Shown here: positions 7,315-16,236 of the stretch, piece after piece
Numbering within the stretch: the stretch's first letter is position 1
How the letters are laid out: each line of letters opens with the position of its first letter
Source of the DNA: Candidatus Neomarinimicrobiota bacterium
Lineage (GTDB): Bacteria; Fidelibacterota; Marinisomatia; Marinisomatales; S15-B10
Direction: 5' to 3'
NCBI GenBank assembly: GCA_036476315.1
Contig: JAZGBI010000086.1
Span: 1-40,938, forward strand
DNA: 40,938 nucleotides
Program-made: the position numbers and the translations under genes
Notes under the pieces: generated by a model
Seen by the model: the letters and a program-made list of their open reading frames with translations, nothing else
What the model was told of the DNA's origin: nothing
Databases searched by the model: none

Positions 7315-10263
7315 TCATCCTTGAAGTCTCATTATGCGCGATAGGCGCCTTCTGGTGTCCTGTAGTTCCACTATTTCCTGGTCTGCATACTGCCAGAGGC
7401 CCAGCAATTTTTCATAATTCTCTCTCGCCAGATCGAGCTCTCCCATTGCTTCGTAAATCCTCCCTCGCGCGTAGAACACTACGGGATAGACGAAGCTATG
7501 CACGTTTCGGGAGACGGACGGCTCCTCCATCTCCCGCGTTATGGTAAGAGCCTGACTGTAATTCTTTCTCGCCAGATGGAGCATAGCCTGTTTGTGAAGA
7601 TAGAAGTCCCGCCAAACCTTGGAATTCTTCAGATTATCACATTCCAGGAGGGCCCGATCCACCTCCCCCAGAAGTTCAAAACGCTCTATGAGCAACGCAT
7701 TGTATGTGAATTTGGTCCAGGAAGTAATGTCCTCTCGTTCAATGATTTGGCTTACCGTATCAATAACATCAGATAACGCCTTAACCTTTCCCCACCGTGC
7801 ATGGAGTGCTCCTTCCCAGTAGTAGGCGAGAAGTACCAAATCAAGCCCCGGATTCACTGCCAGGGCACTGTCCAGCAGAGTTAGAGCAGTGGTTGTATCT
7901 CCCAGGAAATGGAATAACAGAGCCTGCCAGATAATTGTGTTGGCCTCAGTATCTTTACCGATAGATTTGGAAATGACAAGAGTTTCACTCAAATCCTCCA
8001 GTGCCTTCCTGTACTGTCCCTGTTCTTGATAGAGATCACTGATCGAGTTTCTTCCTGTTTCCTGCCAGGTGAGGGGAACTTCGGGCCGAACCATCCTGGC
8101 ATACTGCTTCAGTGCCTGATCATACTGACCCGTAAGTTGGTACGCATAACCCAGGCCATTGATGAGAGAATACGCTTCCGGATCCAATGAGAGACCTCTT
8201 TGGTAAGCTTCGCGTGCCAATTCAAACTCCCCTTTGCCGCGATACATAAGGGCAACCTGACCGTAGCCCGATGGTTCGTCAGGGTACAGACTGATATAGT
8301 GCTCGACCACCTCGATACCCCGGTCAAACATTCCCGATTGGTAGTAAATATCAAAGATATGGCGGTACGCCAGCTTGAATTCGGGGTCTAATTTGAGAGC
8401 CTGTTCGAAGGCATCAAGTGCCTTCAAATTCTCTCCGGACCCGTGAAAATAGGCCTCGCCCAAACCATACCACCCCTCTTTCTCGTCAGGATAGTCCTTG
8501 ACCAATGTCTTAAAGATGGACTCACCTTCGCTGATGCGGCGTCTTATGAATGCCAGCACTCCCTCAACAAGCAGTCTATCCTTTCGAGGAATGTCTCGGC
8601 TGCCGGAAAGGATGTGGGAAAGGGATTCTTCTGCCTGTTGGTCCGTGGCCACTCCTAATCCTGAAGCAGACCACCACTGGGCAATGGCCATCTTGTAGTA
8701 TGCCTGATTGAAAGTGGCGTCGACGGAGACAGCTTTCTGGAACCGAACGATAGCATCATCAAACTCTAGTCTGTTGAGTAAATCAACGCCTTCCAGATAG
8801 TGTTGGTACGCCTCGACCGAGGAAGTTGTCTTTTCTTTCACGGCGACATCCACTCTATCCACCGTCGTAGCTGGCAGATTCAAATCGTTCCGTATCTGTA
8901 CCGCCAGGTCGTCCACCATTGCAAAAATGTCGGTCCCGTCAGCCCGTTGGGACCTAGCTACTGTCCCCGTCAGGACATCCACGAGTTGAGAGGTCAAGAT
9001 CAGTTCCCCGCCGGCTTGTATCAACTTTCCCATGAGCATCGTCTCCGCTTCGGCCTGTTTTGCCACCTCCGTGGCGATCTCTGGATCGATCTTCCTTCGA
9101 TCTCTTGACCCCAATTGTTTCTGTATGTCAAAAAGCCGCTGACTGCTGAATACCTTCAGGGACGCGACTTCTGATAGATCGGCTATAATGAGCTCCTGCA
9201 GGATTTGACCCAGCCGCTGACTGTCTTCAGGATCTCCAAGGTTCTCGAAGTATAGTACTGCCAGAGAATTCTCTTGAATAGCAGTTATTGGTTCGACACC
9301 TCTCTTTAATAGTCTCTGTATCCCAAATATCAGTAGAACTGCAACCACAGCTGCAGCAAGGATATAGGCGGGAGCACGCCTAACTGGTTTTTTCTCCTCG
9401 ACCCTGGGCACGGGAATCGCTGTGGTAATAGTAGTTGTTTTCCCCGTTTCAATGTCTTTTTTCAACTTCTTCAAATCTGCCGCCAGGTCGTCTGCGTGTT
9501 GATAACGATCTTCCGGATCCTTCTCCAACGCCTTGTGGATGATCCGATCGAGCTCATTGGGAATGTTGGGATTCAACGTACTGACAGGCAGAGGGGCCTC
9601 GTTCACAATCGCATAAAGAATAGCGGCATCATGCTCTCCTTTGAACGGAAGCTGACCAGTGGCCATTTCGTACATCACCACGCCAAACGAAAAGAGATCA
9701 CTGCGATGATCTACTTCAGACCCTTCTGCCTGTTCAGGGGACATGTAAGCTAATGTTCCCAGAGTAGACCCTTCCTTCGTTACTCTTGTCTCCCCTTTCC
9801 GCCTGGCCAAACCGAAATCCATGATCTTAACCAGACCGTCTTTGGAAATCATAATGTTCTCAGACTTGATGTCCCGGTGGACAATCTCCTGGTTATGAGC
9901 CGCATTTAGACCGTCTGCCACAGAAATGGCAATCTTTAAGACCTCCTTAGTCTTGAAAGGCCCTTTTTCCAGCTTGTCTTTGAGAGTTTCACCCTCCACG
10001 TATTCCATCACGATGAATGTTTCCTCATCCACTTCGTCAATCTCATGAATGGTCATGATATTTGGATGACCCAAGGCAGATGCTGCCTGGGCTTCGTGAA
10101 GGAAGCGAACCCTATCGTCTTCACTGGCAAGAAGATGATGTGGCAAGAACTTCAGAGCGACGGCGCGCTTGAGTTTGGTGTCTTCGGCCTTGTACACTAC
10201 ACCCATCCCGCCACGGCCCAGTTCTTCTAGTATCCCGTAGTGGGATATTGTCTTACCGATCAT
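7315..10263 (-). CDS. Transmembrane Ser/Thr kinase with FlgO/TolB-like and TPR domains
   Basis: A 982-residue protein. The kinase domain (1-270) is complete: GRGGMGVVYKAED (P-loop), Lys38, HRDIKSEN (129-136), DFG (149-151) and MSPEQ (174-178). One membrane helix lies at about 299-318 (AAAVVAVLLIFGI). An external domain (about 330-460) begins AVLYFENLGDPEDSQRLGQ and resembles FlgO/TolB N-terminal domains. About ten TPR-like repeats follow (480-970). It probably senses an external or envelope signal and phosphorylates cytoplasmic targets. The following genes (PP2C, RsbW, STAS, RsbU) form one operon with it, so the partner-switch may be its output. A broken copy of a related kinase start lies immediately upstream. 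Confidence 0.92.
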   Translation of the reverse strand: MIGKTISHYGILEELGRGGMGVVYKAEDTKLKRAVALKFLPHHLLASEDDRVRFLHEAQAASALGHPNIMTIHEIDEVDEETFIVMEYVEGETLKDKLEKGPFKTKEVLKIAISVADGLNAAHNQEIVHRDIKSENIMISKDGLVKIMDFGLARRKGETRVTKEGSTLGTLAYMSPEQAEGSEVDHRSDLFSFGVVMYEMATGQLPFKGEHDAAILYAIVNEAPLPVSTLNPNIPNELDRIIHKALEKDPEDRYQHADDLAADLKKLKKDIETGKTTTITTAIPVPRVEEKKPVRRAPAYILAAAVVAVLLIFGIQRLLKRGVEPITAIQENSLAVLYFENLGDPEDSQRLGQILQELIIADLSEVASLKVFSSQRLFDIQKQLGSRDRRKIDPEIATEVAKQAEAETMLMGKLIQAGGELILTSQLVDVLTGTVARSQRADGTDIFAMVDDLAVQIRNDLNLPATTVDRVDVAVKEKTTSSVEAYQHYLEGVDLLNRLEFDDAIVRFQKAVSVDATFNQAYYKMAIAQWWSASGLGVATDQQAEESLSHILSGSRDIPRKDRLLVEGVLAFIRRRISEGESIFKTLVKDYPDEKEGWYGLGEAYFHGSGENLKALDAFEQALKLDPEFKLAYRHIFDIYYQSGMFDRGIEVVEHYISLYPDEPSGYGQVALMYRGKGEFELAREAYQRGLSLDPEAYSLINGLGYAYQLTGQYDQALKQYARMVRPEVPLTWQETGRNSISDLYQEQGQYRKALEDLSETLVISKSIGKDTEANTIIWQALLFHFLGDTTTALTLLDSALAVNPGLDLVLLAYYWEGALHARWGKVKALSDVIDTVSQIIEREDITSWTKFTYNALLIERFELLGEVDRALLECDNLKNSKVWRDFYLHKQAMLHLARKNYSQALTITREMEEPSVSRNVHSFVYPVVFYARGRIYEAMGELDLARENYEKLLGLWQYADQEIVELQDTRRRLSRIMRLQG

Positions 10264-10399
10264 AGATCATTATCACCGTGTTTCCTGCGGGGCCTGCGGG
10301 ATCCCGCAACGGCGGGATTCCCCCCTCACCCAGCTTCTGGAGGATCTCATAATGGGAAACAGTTTTGCTGACCTGTCCCCTGTCTTCTTGGTGGATCAT
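10253..10399 (-). pseudogene. Relic N-terminus of a second Ser/Thr kinase
   Basis: A 48-codon ORF whose first 27 residues include KTVSHYEILQKLGEGG, the start of a kinase domain parallel to KTISHYGILEELGRGG in the intact kinase downstream. After the P-loop glycines the kinase sequence is lost and replaced by a GC-rich palindromic stretch (10285-10320) encoding IPPLRDPAGPAG. It runs out at a TAA inside the next gene's start. It is best read as the remnant of a tandem kinase paralogue after deletion or REP-like insertion. It could still act as a leader peptide, but nothing shows this. Confidence 0.7.
10285..10320. repeat. REP-like palindrome inside the kinase relic
   Basis: Contains the perfect 12-base palindrome GCGGGATCCCGC (10296-10307) followed by a further GGCGGGATTC arm. 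The base composition matches the palindromes at 12335-12425, on the other side of the TPR regulator gene. Confidence 0.6.
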
Positions 10400-10610
10400 C
10401 GTTTCCGACCAGGGGTCCTCACCGTTCGCCACAGTCGGGCATCGGACCCTAATTGCATAATTCCTGGGGAAAAGTTTACAATGTTCAGAGGAAATATGGA
10501 ACCAAGTCAGCTAAAACACAACAAATTCAAAGATGGTTTTCGCTTTCACGAAAAGCGTTGTGAGGGGTTCTTTGAGGGTAGGATGGAATAAAGGAGAGAG
10601 ACTTAACGCA

Positions 10611-12113
10611 TCATGCAAGATGTTGAGGTTTCGTTTTCATTGACACGAGGGCATAAGATACCCCGAGTACTTCAGCCAGCTTTTTCTTGCTGTGCTGGTA
10701 TTTTCCCAGAAGGAATAAAAACAGATCAGCCTCAAACCTCTTGTTTGCCTGTTTCCAGGTGAGCGAGCCCAATGATTCGATATACTCATCGAAGTAGACA
10801 TCCCCTTCAAAGGGGCGATCCAGAGGCTTCCCTCGCTTCAATCCCAACTTCTTCTGATAGAGGAAGTATGTGCGTGTATTGATCTTGAGAGTTCGACACA
10901 GCTCGGGAGCATGTTTTGTCCGGAGAAGCTGCAAACTGAAGAGATTCTTGTGGAACACGTTGCGAATTTCTTTCAACGTCTTGCCCATGGCGAAGTCAAA
11001 GATTTTTTCCTGCACGTCAATGCGTGGAATCTCTTGATTTCTCCTCAAGAATTTGACGTAGGTTTCCAGTAAACGTTTCCGGTAACCCAGGACGGGCAGT
11101 CCCAGATCAAGTTCTTTTTCCAGTTCCCTGTATCCCAGGGAATAGAAGTGATCAGCCAGGCCGATATCTCCTAACATTTCATGACAGAGCCCAAGCTTAT
11201 AATAGTCTTCAAATGCCATATCGCGCATTTCATATCGAGTGGTAAGCTGGAGTGACTGGCCGTGGAATTTGATGGCTTCACGATAGTTTTGACGTTCGAA
11301 TTCGAGGAAACCAGTATTCTGCAGGGCAAGTCCCAGGAGGTAGGGGGAAAGTCCATTACGAATATACTTTTCAAAAAGCGCCTTGGCCTCGTCATAGGAT
11401 CCCTGCTGAATCAACATCCATCCTTTATCGTTGATGACTTCGTGTTGATGATCAGTCAGGCCGTGTTCCACGGCAACGGACATAGCTTCATCGAGGTACT
11501 TCTCCGCTTCCTTGAAGTCTCTAACGTGCACACATATTGACCCCATATGCCTCAGAACCGTACTGAGTCGGAAATTCTCACCGGTTTCCTTGTAATGGTC
11601 CACAGACTTCGCGAGTAGCTGTAACGACCGGTCGGGATCGGTGTAGTTGATGGACAATCCGATGTAAGTCCTAATGCGCCATTTCAATCTTGGATTCCTG
11701 GTCATCGTTAAGGCAGTTTCCAGAAGAGACACTGCCTCCCTCAAATACCCGAGTTTTCGTAACAAGTTGGAAAGCTCCGTAAAAACATATGCCTTTACAT
11801 CATTCACGACCGATTGGTCCAGTGAAATATGAAACGCGGCGAAGGCCTTCCTGTAATTGCCGTTGAAGGTATGTATTCCCCCGAGACAAGCCCACGCAAC
11901 GCCGCTGAGATTAGGATCGTCCAGTTCCAGCACATGAATTAGGTCACCCAGCGCATTTTCCTTCGTCAGAAGGTTTAACCGATAGGCTTCCTCCGTCTTA
12001 TCCAGATACAGATTTATGTGAAATCCTTCGATCAATTCCTGGGGCGGAATGGTTACTTTTTTCCAGGGGATAAAGTTTCTGATATCACTAATGACGAGAC
12101 TGTCCGTTGTCAT
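10611..12113 (-). CDS. TPR-repeat protein with C-terminal helix-turn-helix segments
   Basis: A 500-residue soluble protein. Residues about 80-360 are helical TPR-like repeats (for example FRLSTVLRHMGSICVHVRDF and PYLLGLALQNTGFLEFERQ). The last 120 residues hold two Fis-type helix-turn-helix-like stretches: APELCRTLKINTRTYFLYQK and SKKKLAEVLGVSYALVSMK. A protein-interaction TPR array with a DNA-binding tail suggests a transcription regulator, but no family is recognised with certainty. The ATG has a strong Shine-Dalgarno (GAGGAGG) and a good promoter about 110 bases upstream. It is transcribed alone and may regulate the kinase operon next door; this is inference. Confidence 0.7.
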   Translation of the reverse strand: MTTDSLVISDIRNFIPWKKVTIPPQELIEGFHINLYLDKTEEAYRLNLLTKENALGDLIHVLELDDPNLSGVAWACLGGIHTFNGNYRKAFAAFHISLDQSVVNDVKAYVFTELSNLLRKLGYLREAVSLLETALTMTRNPRLKWRIRTYIGLSINYTDPDRSLQLLAKSVDHYKETGENFRLSTVLRHMGSICVHVRDFKEAEKYLDEAMSVAVEHGLTDHQHEVINDKGWMLIQQGSYDEAKALFEKYIRNGLSPYLLGLALQNTGFLEFERQNYREAIKFHGQSLQLTTRYEMRDMAFEDYYKLGLCHEMLGDIGLADHFYSLGYRELEKELDLGLPVLGYRKRLLETYVKFLRRNQEIPRIDVQEKIFDFAMGKTLKEIRNVFHKNLFSLQLLRTKHAPELCRTLKINTRTYFLYQKKLGLKRGKPLDRPFEGDVYFDEYIESLGSLTWKQANKRFEADLFLFLLGKYQHSKKKLAEVLGVSYALVSMKTKPQHLA

Positions 12114-12223
12114 GATTCCTCCTCGGGGTCTGGTATGACCCCGGTCTTAATTTACTCCCATAAACAGTGTTGCTTCTGTCACGCCTCTGGCGTGCTTTTT
12201 CCGCATAACTTCAAAAGTGCCAT

Positions 12224-12252
12224 AGTATAACGAAAAATTAGTTTATGAACAA
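12224..12252 (-). promoter_or_regulatory. Sigma70-type promoter of the TPR/HTH regulator
   Basis: On the minus strand TTGTTC, a 17-base spacer and TATACT lie upstream of the TPR regulator. Transcription would begin near 12217, giving a leader of about 100 bases. Confidence 0.6.
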
Positions 12253-12334
12253 GCATCATGATAACCTTTGATTATCTCTTTCGCAGTCTAATGAAGAAAT
12301 CCTTACGTCAGGACTTCTAACCTGGATAATCCAC

Positions 12335-12490
12335 CAATTGGTCCCGCAGTTATGCGGGAGGTTAACCCCGCCTGTCTGACCGCCAGGCAGGCAGTCCCGA
12401 GAGTTTTCGGGACATGCGGCCCATCGAAGATCCCGTAGAATGCGGGGAAGGGTGATTAATTCATCCCGACGCTTCGGGATGAATTAATCA
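12335..12490. repeat. Cluster of REP-like palindromes with a perfect 17-bp hairpin
   Basis: Within the 678-base gene-free stretch 12114-12791 there are several short inverted repeats. TCCCGCA and TGCGGGA lie around 12342-12361, GCCTG and CAGGC around 12371-12393, and GTCCCGA and TCGGGAC around 12394-12413. The strongest is 12453-12490, two perfect 17-base arms (TGATTAATTCATCCCGA and its complement) around a 4-base loop. There is no T-run, so a terminator is unlikely. The rest of the stretch (12491-12791) shows no gene or RNA that I recognise. Confidence 0.75.
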
Positions 12491-12791
12491 GGCTAAAGGA
12501 ATAGGAATGCGACACTGCATACCTTTCCCGCACTGCCGGTCACGGAACCGCAAATTTACACCCTCTGTTCCGTCACAGAACGGCACATACTCGTCCCGCT
12601 GGGCGCCAGACCCTGGACGCAGACAGTTAAGCGGGCAAAGGGCCCAATTATCTATCTGTAGATAAAGACGTTATGGTGAAGATTTTACCACCGCTCGCTG
12701 GTACCTGAACTCATAACATCCTCCTCATAGTTTTTCCGGTAAGTTGAATTGTGACACGAAACATCGTTGCGCAATGCCCTCAAACTTGAGA

Positions 12792-13046
12792 TCACCCGTT
12801 TTGGCTGGGTCCCGATCCATTCTGGCTTGGTCCTGATCCATTCTGGCTGGGTCCCGATCCATTCTGGCTTGGTCCTGATCCATTCTGGCTTGGTCCTGAT
12901 CCGTTCTGGCTGGGTCCCGACCCGTTCTGGCTTGGACCTGAATCAAAGGTCTGAGAGGGATCGGTTGACAGTGGGTTCGCGAAATCGGAGCATGCCGTAG
13001 CTCCGAACAGTAGCGCCGATAGTACCACGATGATTCTTTTCTTCAT
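12792..13046 (-). CDS. Small lipoprotein with seven-residue tandem repeats
   Basis: The ATG at 13046 has a near-perfect Shine-Dalgarno (AAAGGAGG, spacer about 5), so I prefer it to the ATG 24 bases upstream. The 84-residue product has a lipoprotein-type signal (KKRIIVVLSALLFGATAC, Cys about 19). A short linker follows, then seven exact copies of SGPSQNG up to the stop codon. The repeat is low-complexity and presumably an extended flexible tail on the cell surface. The DNA unit is 21 bp, so copy changes keep frame. I know no family for it. Confidence 0.75.
   Translation of the reverse strand: MKKRIIVVLSALLFGATACSDFANPLSTDPSQTFDSGPSQNGSGPSQNGSGPSQNGSGPSQNGSGPSQNGSGPSQNGSGPSQNG
12796..12947. 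repeat. Seven 21-bp tandem repeats within the lipoprotein gene
   Basis: The units come in two spellings on the plus strand, CTGGGTCCCGA (A) and CTTGGTCCTGA (B), in the order A B A B B A B-like. The encoded peptide is identical in all copies, so the differences are synonymous. The alternation suggests growth by 42-bp steps. Confidence 0.85.
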
Positions 13047-13078
13047 GACTACCTCCTTTATGTATTTCAAGATGGGGG

Positions 13079-13107
13079 ATAGTATTGCATAAGAAAGAAT
13101 AAATCAA
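13079..13107 (-). promoter_or_regulatory. Sigma70-type promoter of the repeat lipoprotein
   Basis: On the minus strand TTGATT, a 17-base spacer and TACTAT lie 33 bases upstream of the lipoprotein ATG. Transcription should start near 13072. Confidence 0.6.
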
Positions 13108-13114
13108 GTAAAAT
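13085..13114 (+). promoter_or_regulatory. Possible divergent promoter toward the metallopeptidase gene
   Basis: On the plus strand TTGCAT, 18 bases and TAAAAT overlap the minus-strand promoter. If used, it leaves a leader of about 300 bases before 13419. That leader (13120-13418) contains no gene or riboswitch that I recognise. Confidence 0.3.
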
Positions 13115-13418
13115 CATGTAAGTTCTTAAAAAACTATCTCTTATGATTCGTTATATTGCGTTGGTTCCTTCTCTTTCGCCTATCCAGACAGCTTCCTCCA
13201 GCTGTTGCAACTTTCTTGATTCCGCCGACCGACCGTTCAGACGGAAAAAGGTGCATTCCCGGCGACGGGTCAGCGTCCTTTTCTCAGATTTCTCGACCAG
13301 TTCGCTGGTGTAACTTTCCTTCATGCCATAAGGTCTTCGAGAATTGTGTTCCGAAGAAGAGGTGGCTCCAGAGAGGTTTCATGATTAATGTTGCACCGGA
13401 GTTCATCGTGGTTGAGGG

Positions 13419-16220
13419 ATGAAAATGAAAGGGATGCTCATTCCGGCGTTAAGCCTGTCTCTGCTGACACAGTCTTCATACGCACAACTGGGATGGGCAC
13501 ATCATGAACCCGACCTGAACTGGCGAACCATCCCGTCGGAACACTTCTTCGTTCATCATCCCGCAGGTTACGAGGAATTGGGAATGAGGGTGACCGCGCT
13601 TTGTGAAGAGGTCTATCACCCTATTTCCCAGTCCCTCAATTACCATCCCGGCGTAACCCATGTGGTGGTGCACACGAGATCTGACATTCCAGGAGGGGTT
13701 GTCTCCTCTCTCCCCTGGAGAATTGAATTATATCCCCCGGAGCCTCATAGTAACACCTTCGGTTCAGGAAGCGATTGGCTCCGACTGCTCATCATTCACG
13801 AGTTCACCCATATCGTCCATCTGCGAAAACGGGAAGGCCTTTCCAATCTTGCCTATCCTCTCTTTGGCGATTTCGGTGCTCTCTTTCAGGAGACTGTGCC
13901 CAGATGGTTTACCGAGGGGATTGCCACTCTCAATGAAACGCGCTATACGACCGGAGGCAGGGGTAGAACACCGTTTCATTGGATGCAGATGGCGGCTCCC
14001 ATAAGGGCTGGAAACCCATGGCCACTGGAAAACACGAGCTATCCCAGTCGTAAACGAGCCCCACAGACCTCTATGCAGTATATCTCAGGCTATTACCTGT
14101 CGTTCTATGTGACCCGGCAATACGGCTCCCAAGCATGGGCCGGGATACTGGATCGATATTCAAAATTCCCATTCTTGGGATTTGGCCACGCAGTGAAATC
14201 GGTCACAAAAAAAAGACCGCAACAGATATATGAAGAACTAATCACACAATTCCATGACCCTCAGGCTTTTAGAGAAACACGTTATCCGGAAATCGATATC
14301 TGGCAGCAGCCTACCATTCCTGAAGACCAGCTTTCACCCAGGTGGCGCGATGAGAACCATCTCGTGTTCTATCGAAGGAGTCTCGATGACTTAGAGGAGC
14401 TCACCGAGGTCAACCGCACCGGCATGAAGCGGCGGATCGTACAAAGAATTCTCGCCAAGCAAGACAATAGCTTTACCCTGGGAAAGGATGTCATCGTATG
14501 GTCAGAACTGCATCCACACCCTCGGTTTATGGCAACAGTCTATTCGGATCTCAGAGTATTTGATCGTGGAACCAAGGAGATGCAAACGCTGACAGAAAAA
14601 GCCCGAATATTCAATCCGGACCTATCGCCTGACGAATCTCAAGTCGTGGCCGTTCAAACGTTACTACCCATAACTCGACTCGTCTCAGTCGATCTGGAGA
14701 ATGGGAATATCAAGACTCTTCTGGAGATTCCCGGCGCAACCCTTTTGAATCCCCGATGGTCACCCGACGGAGAACACATCACCCTGGCAGTAAAAGATTC
14801 CGCCCACAGACAAAATATCGCGGTTCTGAACACAAAAACAGGATACTGGGACCACCTCTATTCCCCCAATCGTCACCACGACAATAATCCTTGCTGGTCC
14901 ACCGATGGTAAATACGTTTTGTATGCCTCCGACGAATCGGGAGTTTTTAATATCTGGGCCGTTGAGGTTGCTTCCGGGAAAAGATGGATGGTGACCGACG
15001 CCAACCTGGGAGCCTTTACTCCCGACGTCTCCCCTGGGGGGGATGAATTGGCCTTTTCAGTCTACACCCACACCGGTTTTACCATTGCTACCATGTCACT
15101 CGATTCCACGCGTTGGATCAAGAGAGCGAATGTTGAACCAGCGGCCAATCCCATGATTTTCCAGGGGAAGCTAACCTCTTATGAAGATTCCACTCGACCC
15201 GGAATAGTGAATAAGCAAACTTTGGCTTACCGGCCGTGGACACAGTTGGTTCTCCCACAGGCATGGTCTCCTTATTTTCTTAACCTCGAACAATTTCAGG
15301 CATTGTGCTTGTATGTGACGAGCAGGGATGTTCTTCACCGTCATGCCTGGCAAGGCAGTCTGGGCTTCACCGCCAATGAGTTCCGCCCCCTCATCGACTG
15401 GTCTTACACTTACAGTCGTTTCTGGCCAGAATTCCAGCTGAGAACATACGCGTTTCCAGAAGGGGGTAACCGAAACAATGACGACAAGTTGTGGGTGAAA
15501 AAAGGCGCTGAAGTGGCCCTGTCGTTGCCCCTGTTCCTCGAAAGAAATGTCTATACCACCTTTTTCCAACCCTTCTTCCGGATGAGGCACCAATCTCTGG
15601 AAGAATCACAAACCTACCGGGGGATACGACTGGGGCTCAACTGGACAAGAACCGGACAGGCTCCGCGGGACATCGCGCCTCACAAGGCTCTATTCCTATC
15701 CCTGTTTGCTGGATGGTCGATCCCCGCTTTGGGAAGCGATTTCACCGGACGACAATTCTTTAACCAGGCAGACATATTCTTTCCTGGCCCGGTACCCCAT
15801 CACCAGATCCACCTGTCCCAAAGATATCACAATCGAGACAACAGGGGAGGAAACTTCAGTTATCCGTTCTACGGAGCTTTACCTACAGGGTACAATGACG
15901 ATAAAAGGAGCCATCAACTCCGCTTGCGGCTTGCCTACGTCTTTCCGGTGGCCTATCTTGAATGGAGCATTCCTATTCTTCCCATATATGTGGACTTCCT
16001 GGATGCTGCGCTCTTTTATGATTGGGGATCGAGCTGGAACAAAGTGATGGAACCAGATGATTTACTTAAAGGAGAGCGGTCCTCGAAGGGGGTCCAGGCA
16101 ACGATGGTCAGTTATCTGTTCCAGAAGGTGCGGGTGCGCCTGGGCGTTGCAGTTTTTTATCACTCGAAAGACCGGGAATGGAAAACTGTTCCGGTACTGC
16201 AATATAAGCTCGGGTTGTGA
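13419..16220 (+). CDS. Metallopeptidase-like, PD40 propeller and outer-membrane barrel protein
   Basis: A 933-residue protein, the only large plus-strand gene. A signal peptide ends at SSYAQ. Residues about 25-290 form a peptidase-MA-like domain with HEFTHIVH (about 126-133) and a downstream Glu in WFTEGIATLNE (about 164), the gluzincin zinc pattern. Residues about 300-600 carry TolB/PD40-type propeller repeats (LLNPRWSPDGEHITLAV, NPCWSTDGKYVLYASDESG). The last 300 residues alternate as in beta-barrels and end in VLQYKLGL, typical of outer-membrane proteins. It is therefore probably an outer-membrane barrel with an exposed or periplasmic protease-propeller. The substrate is unknown. The second ATG (13425) is better spaced from GAGGG and may be the true start. 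Confidence 0.8.
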   Translation: MKMKGMLIPALSLSLLTQSSYAQLGWAHHEPDLNWRTIPSEHFFVHHPAGYEELGMRVTALCEEVYHPISQSLNYHPGVTHVVVHTRSDIPGGVVSSLPWRIELYPPEPHSNTFGSGSDWLRLLIIHEFTHIVHLRKREGLSNLAYPLFGDFGALFQETVPRWFTEGIATLNETRYTTGGRGRTPFHWMQMAAPIRAGNPWPLENTSYPSRKRAPQTSMQYISGYYLSFYVTRQYGSQAWAGILDRYSKFPFLGFGHAVKSVTKKRPQQIYEELITQFHDPQAFRETRYPEIDIWQQPTIPEDQLSPRWRDENHLVFYRRSLDDLEELTEVNRTGMKRRIVQRILAKQDNSFTLGKDVIVWSELHPHPRFMATVYSDLRVFDRGTKEMQTLTEKARIFNPDLSPDESQVVAVQTLLPITRLVSVDLENGNIKTLLEIPGATLLNPRWSPDGEHITLAVKDSAHRQNIAVLNTKTGYWDHLYSPNRHHDNNPCWSTDGKYVLYASDESGVFNIWAVEVASGKRWMVTDANLGAFTPDVSPGGDELAFSVYTHTGFTIATMSLDSTRWIKRANVEPAANPMIFQGKLTSYEDSTRPGIVNKQTLAYRPWTQLVLPQAWSPYFLNLEQFQALCLYVTSRDVLHRHAWQGSLGFTANEFRPLIDWSYTYSRFWPEFQLRTYAFPEGGNRNNDDKLWVKKGAEVALSLPLFLERNVYTTFFQPFFRMRHQSLEESQTYRGIRLGLNWTRTGQAPRDIAPHKALFLSLFAGWSIPALGSDFTGRQFFNQADIFFPGPVPHHQIHLSQRYHNRDNRGGNFSYPFYGALPTGYNDDKRSHQLRLRLAYVFPVAYLEWSIPILPIYVDFLDAALFYDWGSSWNKVMEPDDLLKGERSSKGVQATMVSYLFQKVRVRLGVAVFYHSKDREWKTVPVLQYKLGL

Positions 16221-16236
16221 AGTTGATCTGAAAGTC

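Noticed and set aside
12453-12490. Perfect hairpin as a rho-independent terminator
   Set aside because: No T-run follows on either strand and it lies far from the end of any gene pointing into it.
12491-12791. tRNA or riboswitch in the gene-free stretch
   Set aside because: No T-loop motif, acceptor pairing or known aptamer core was found by eye.
12796-12947. Regular repeats that could be mistaken for a CRISPR array
   Set aside because: Units are 21 bp with no spacers, lie within a lipoprotein ORF and encode identical peptides; no cas genes are nearby.
13156-13422. Plus-strand ORF of 88 codons before the metallopeptidase gene
   Set aside because: No ribosome site, no recognisable pattern and poor codon use; treated as leader DNA.
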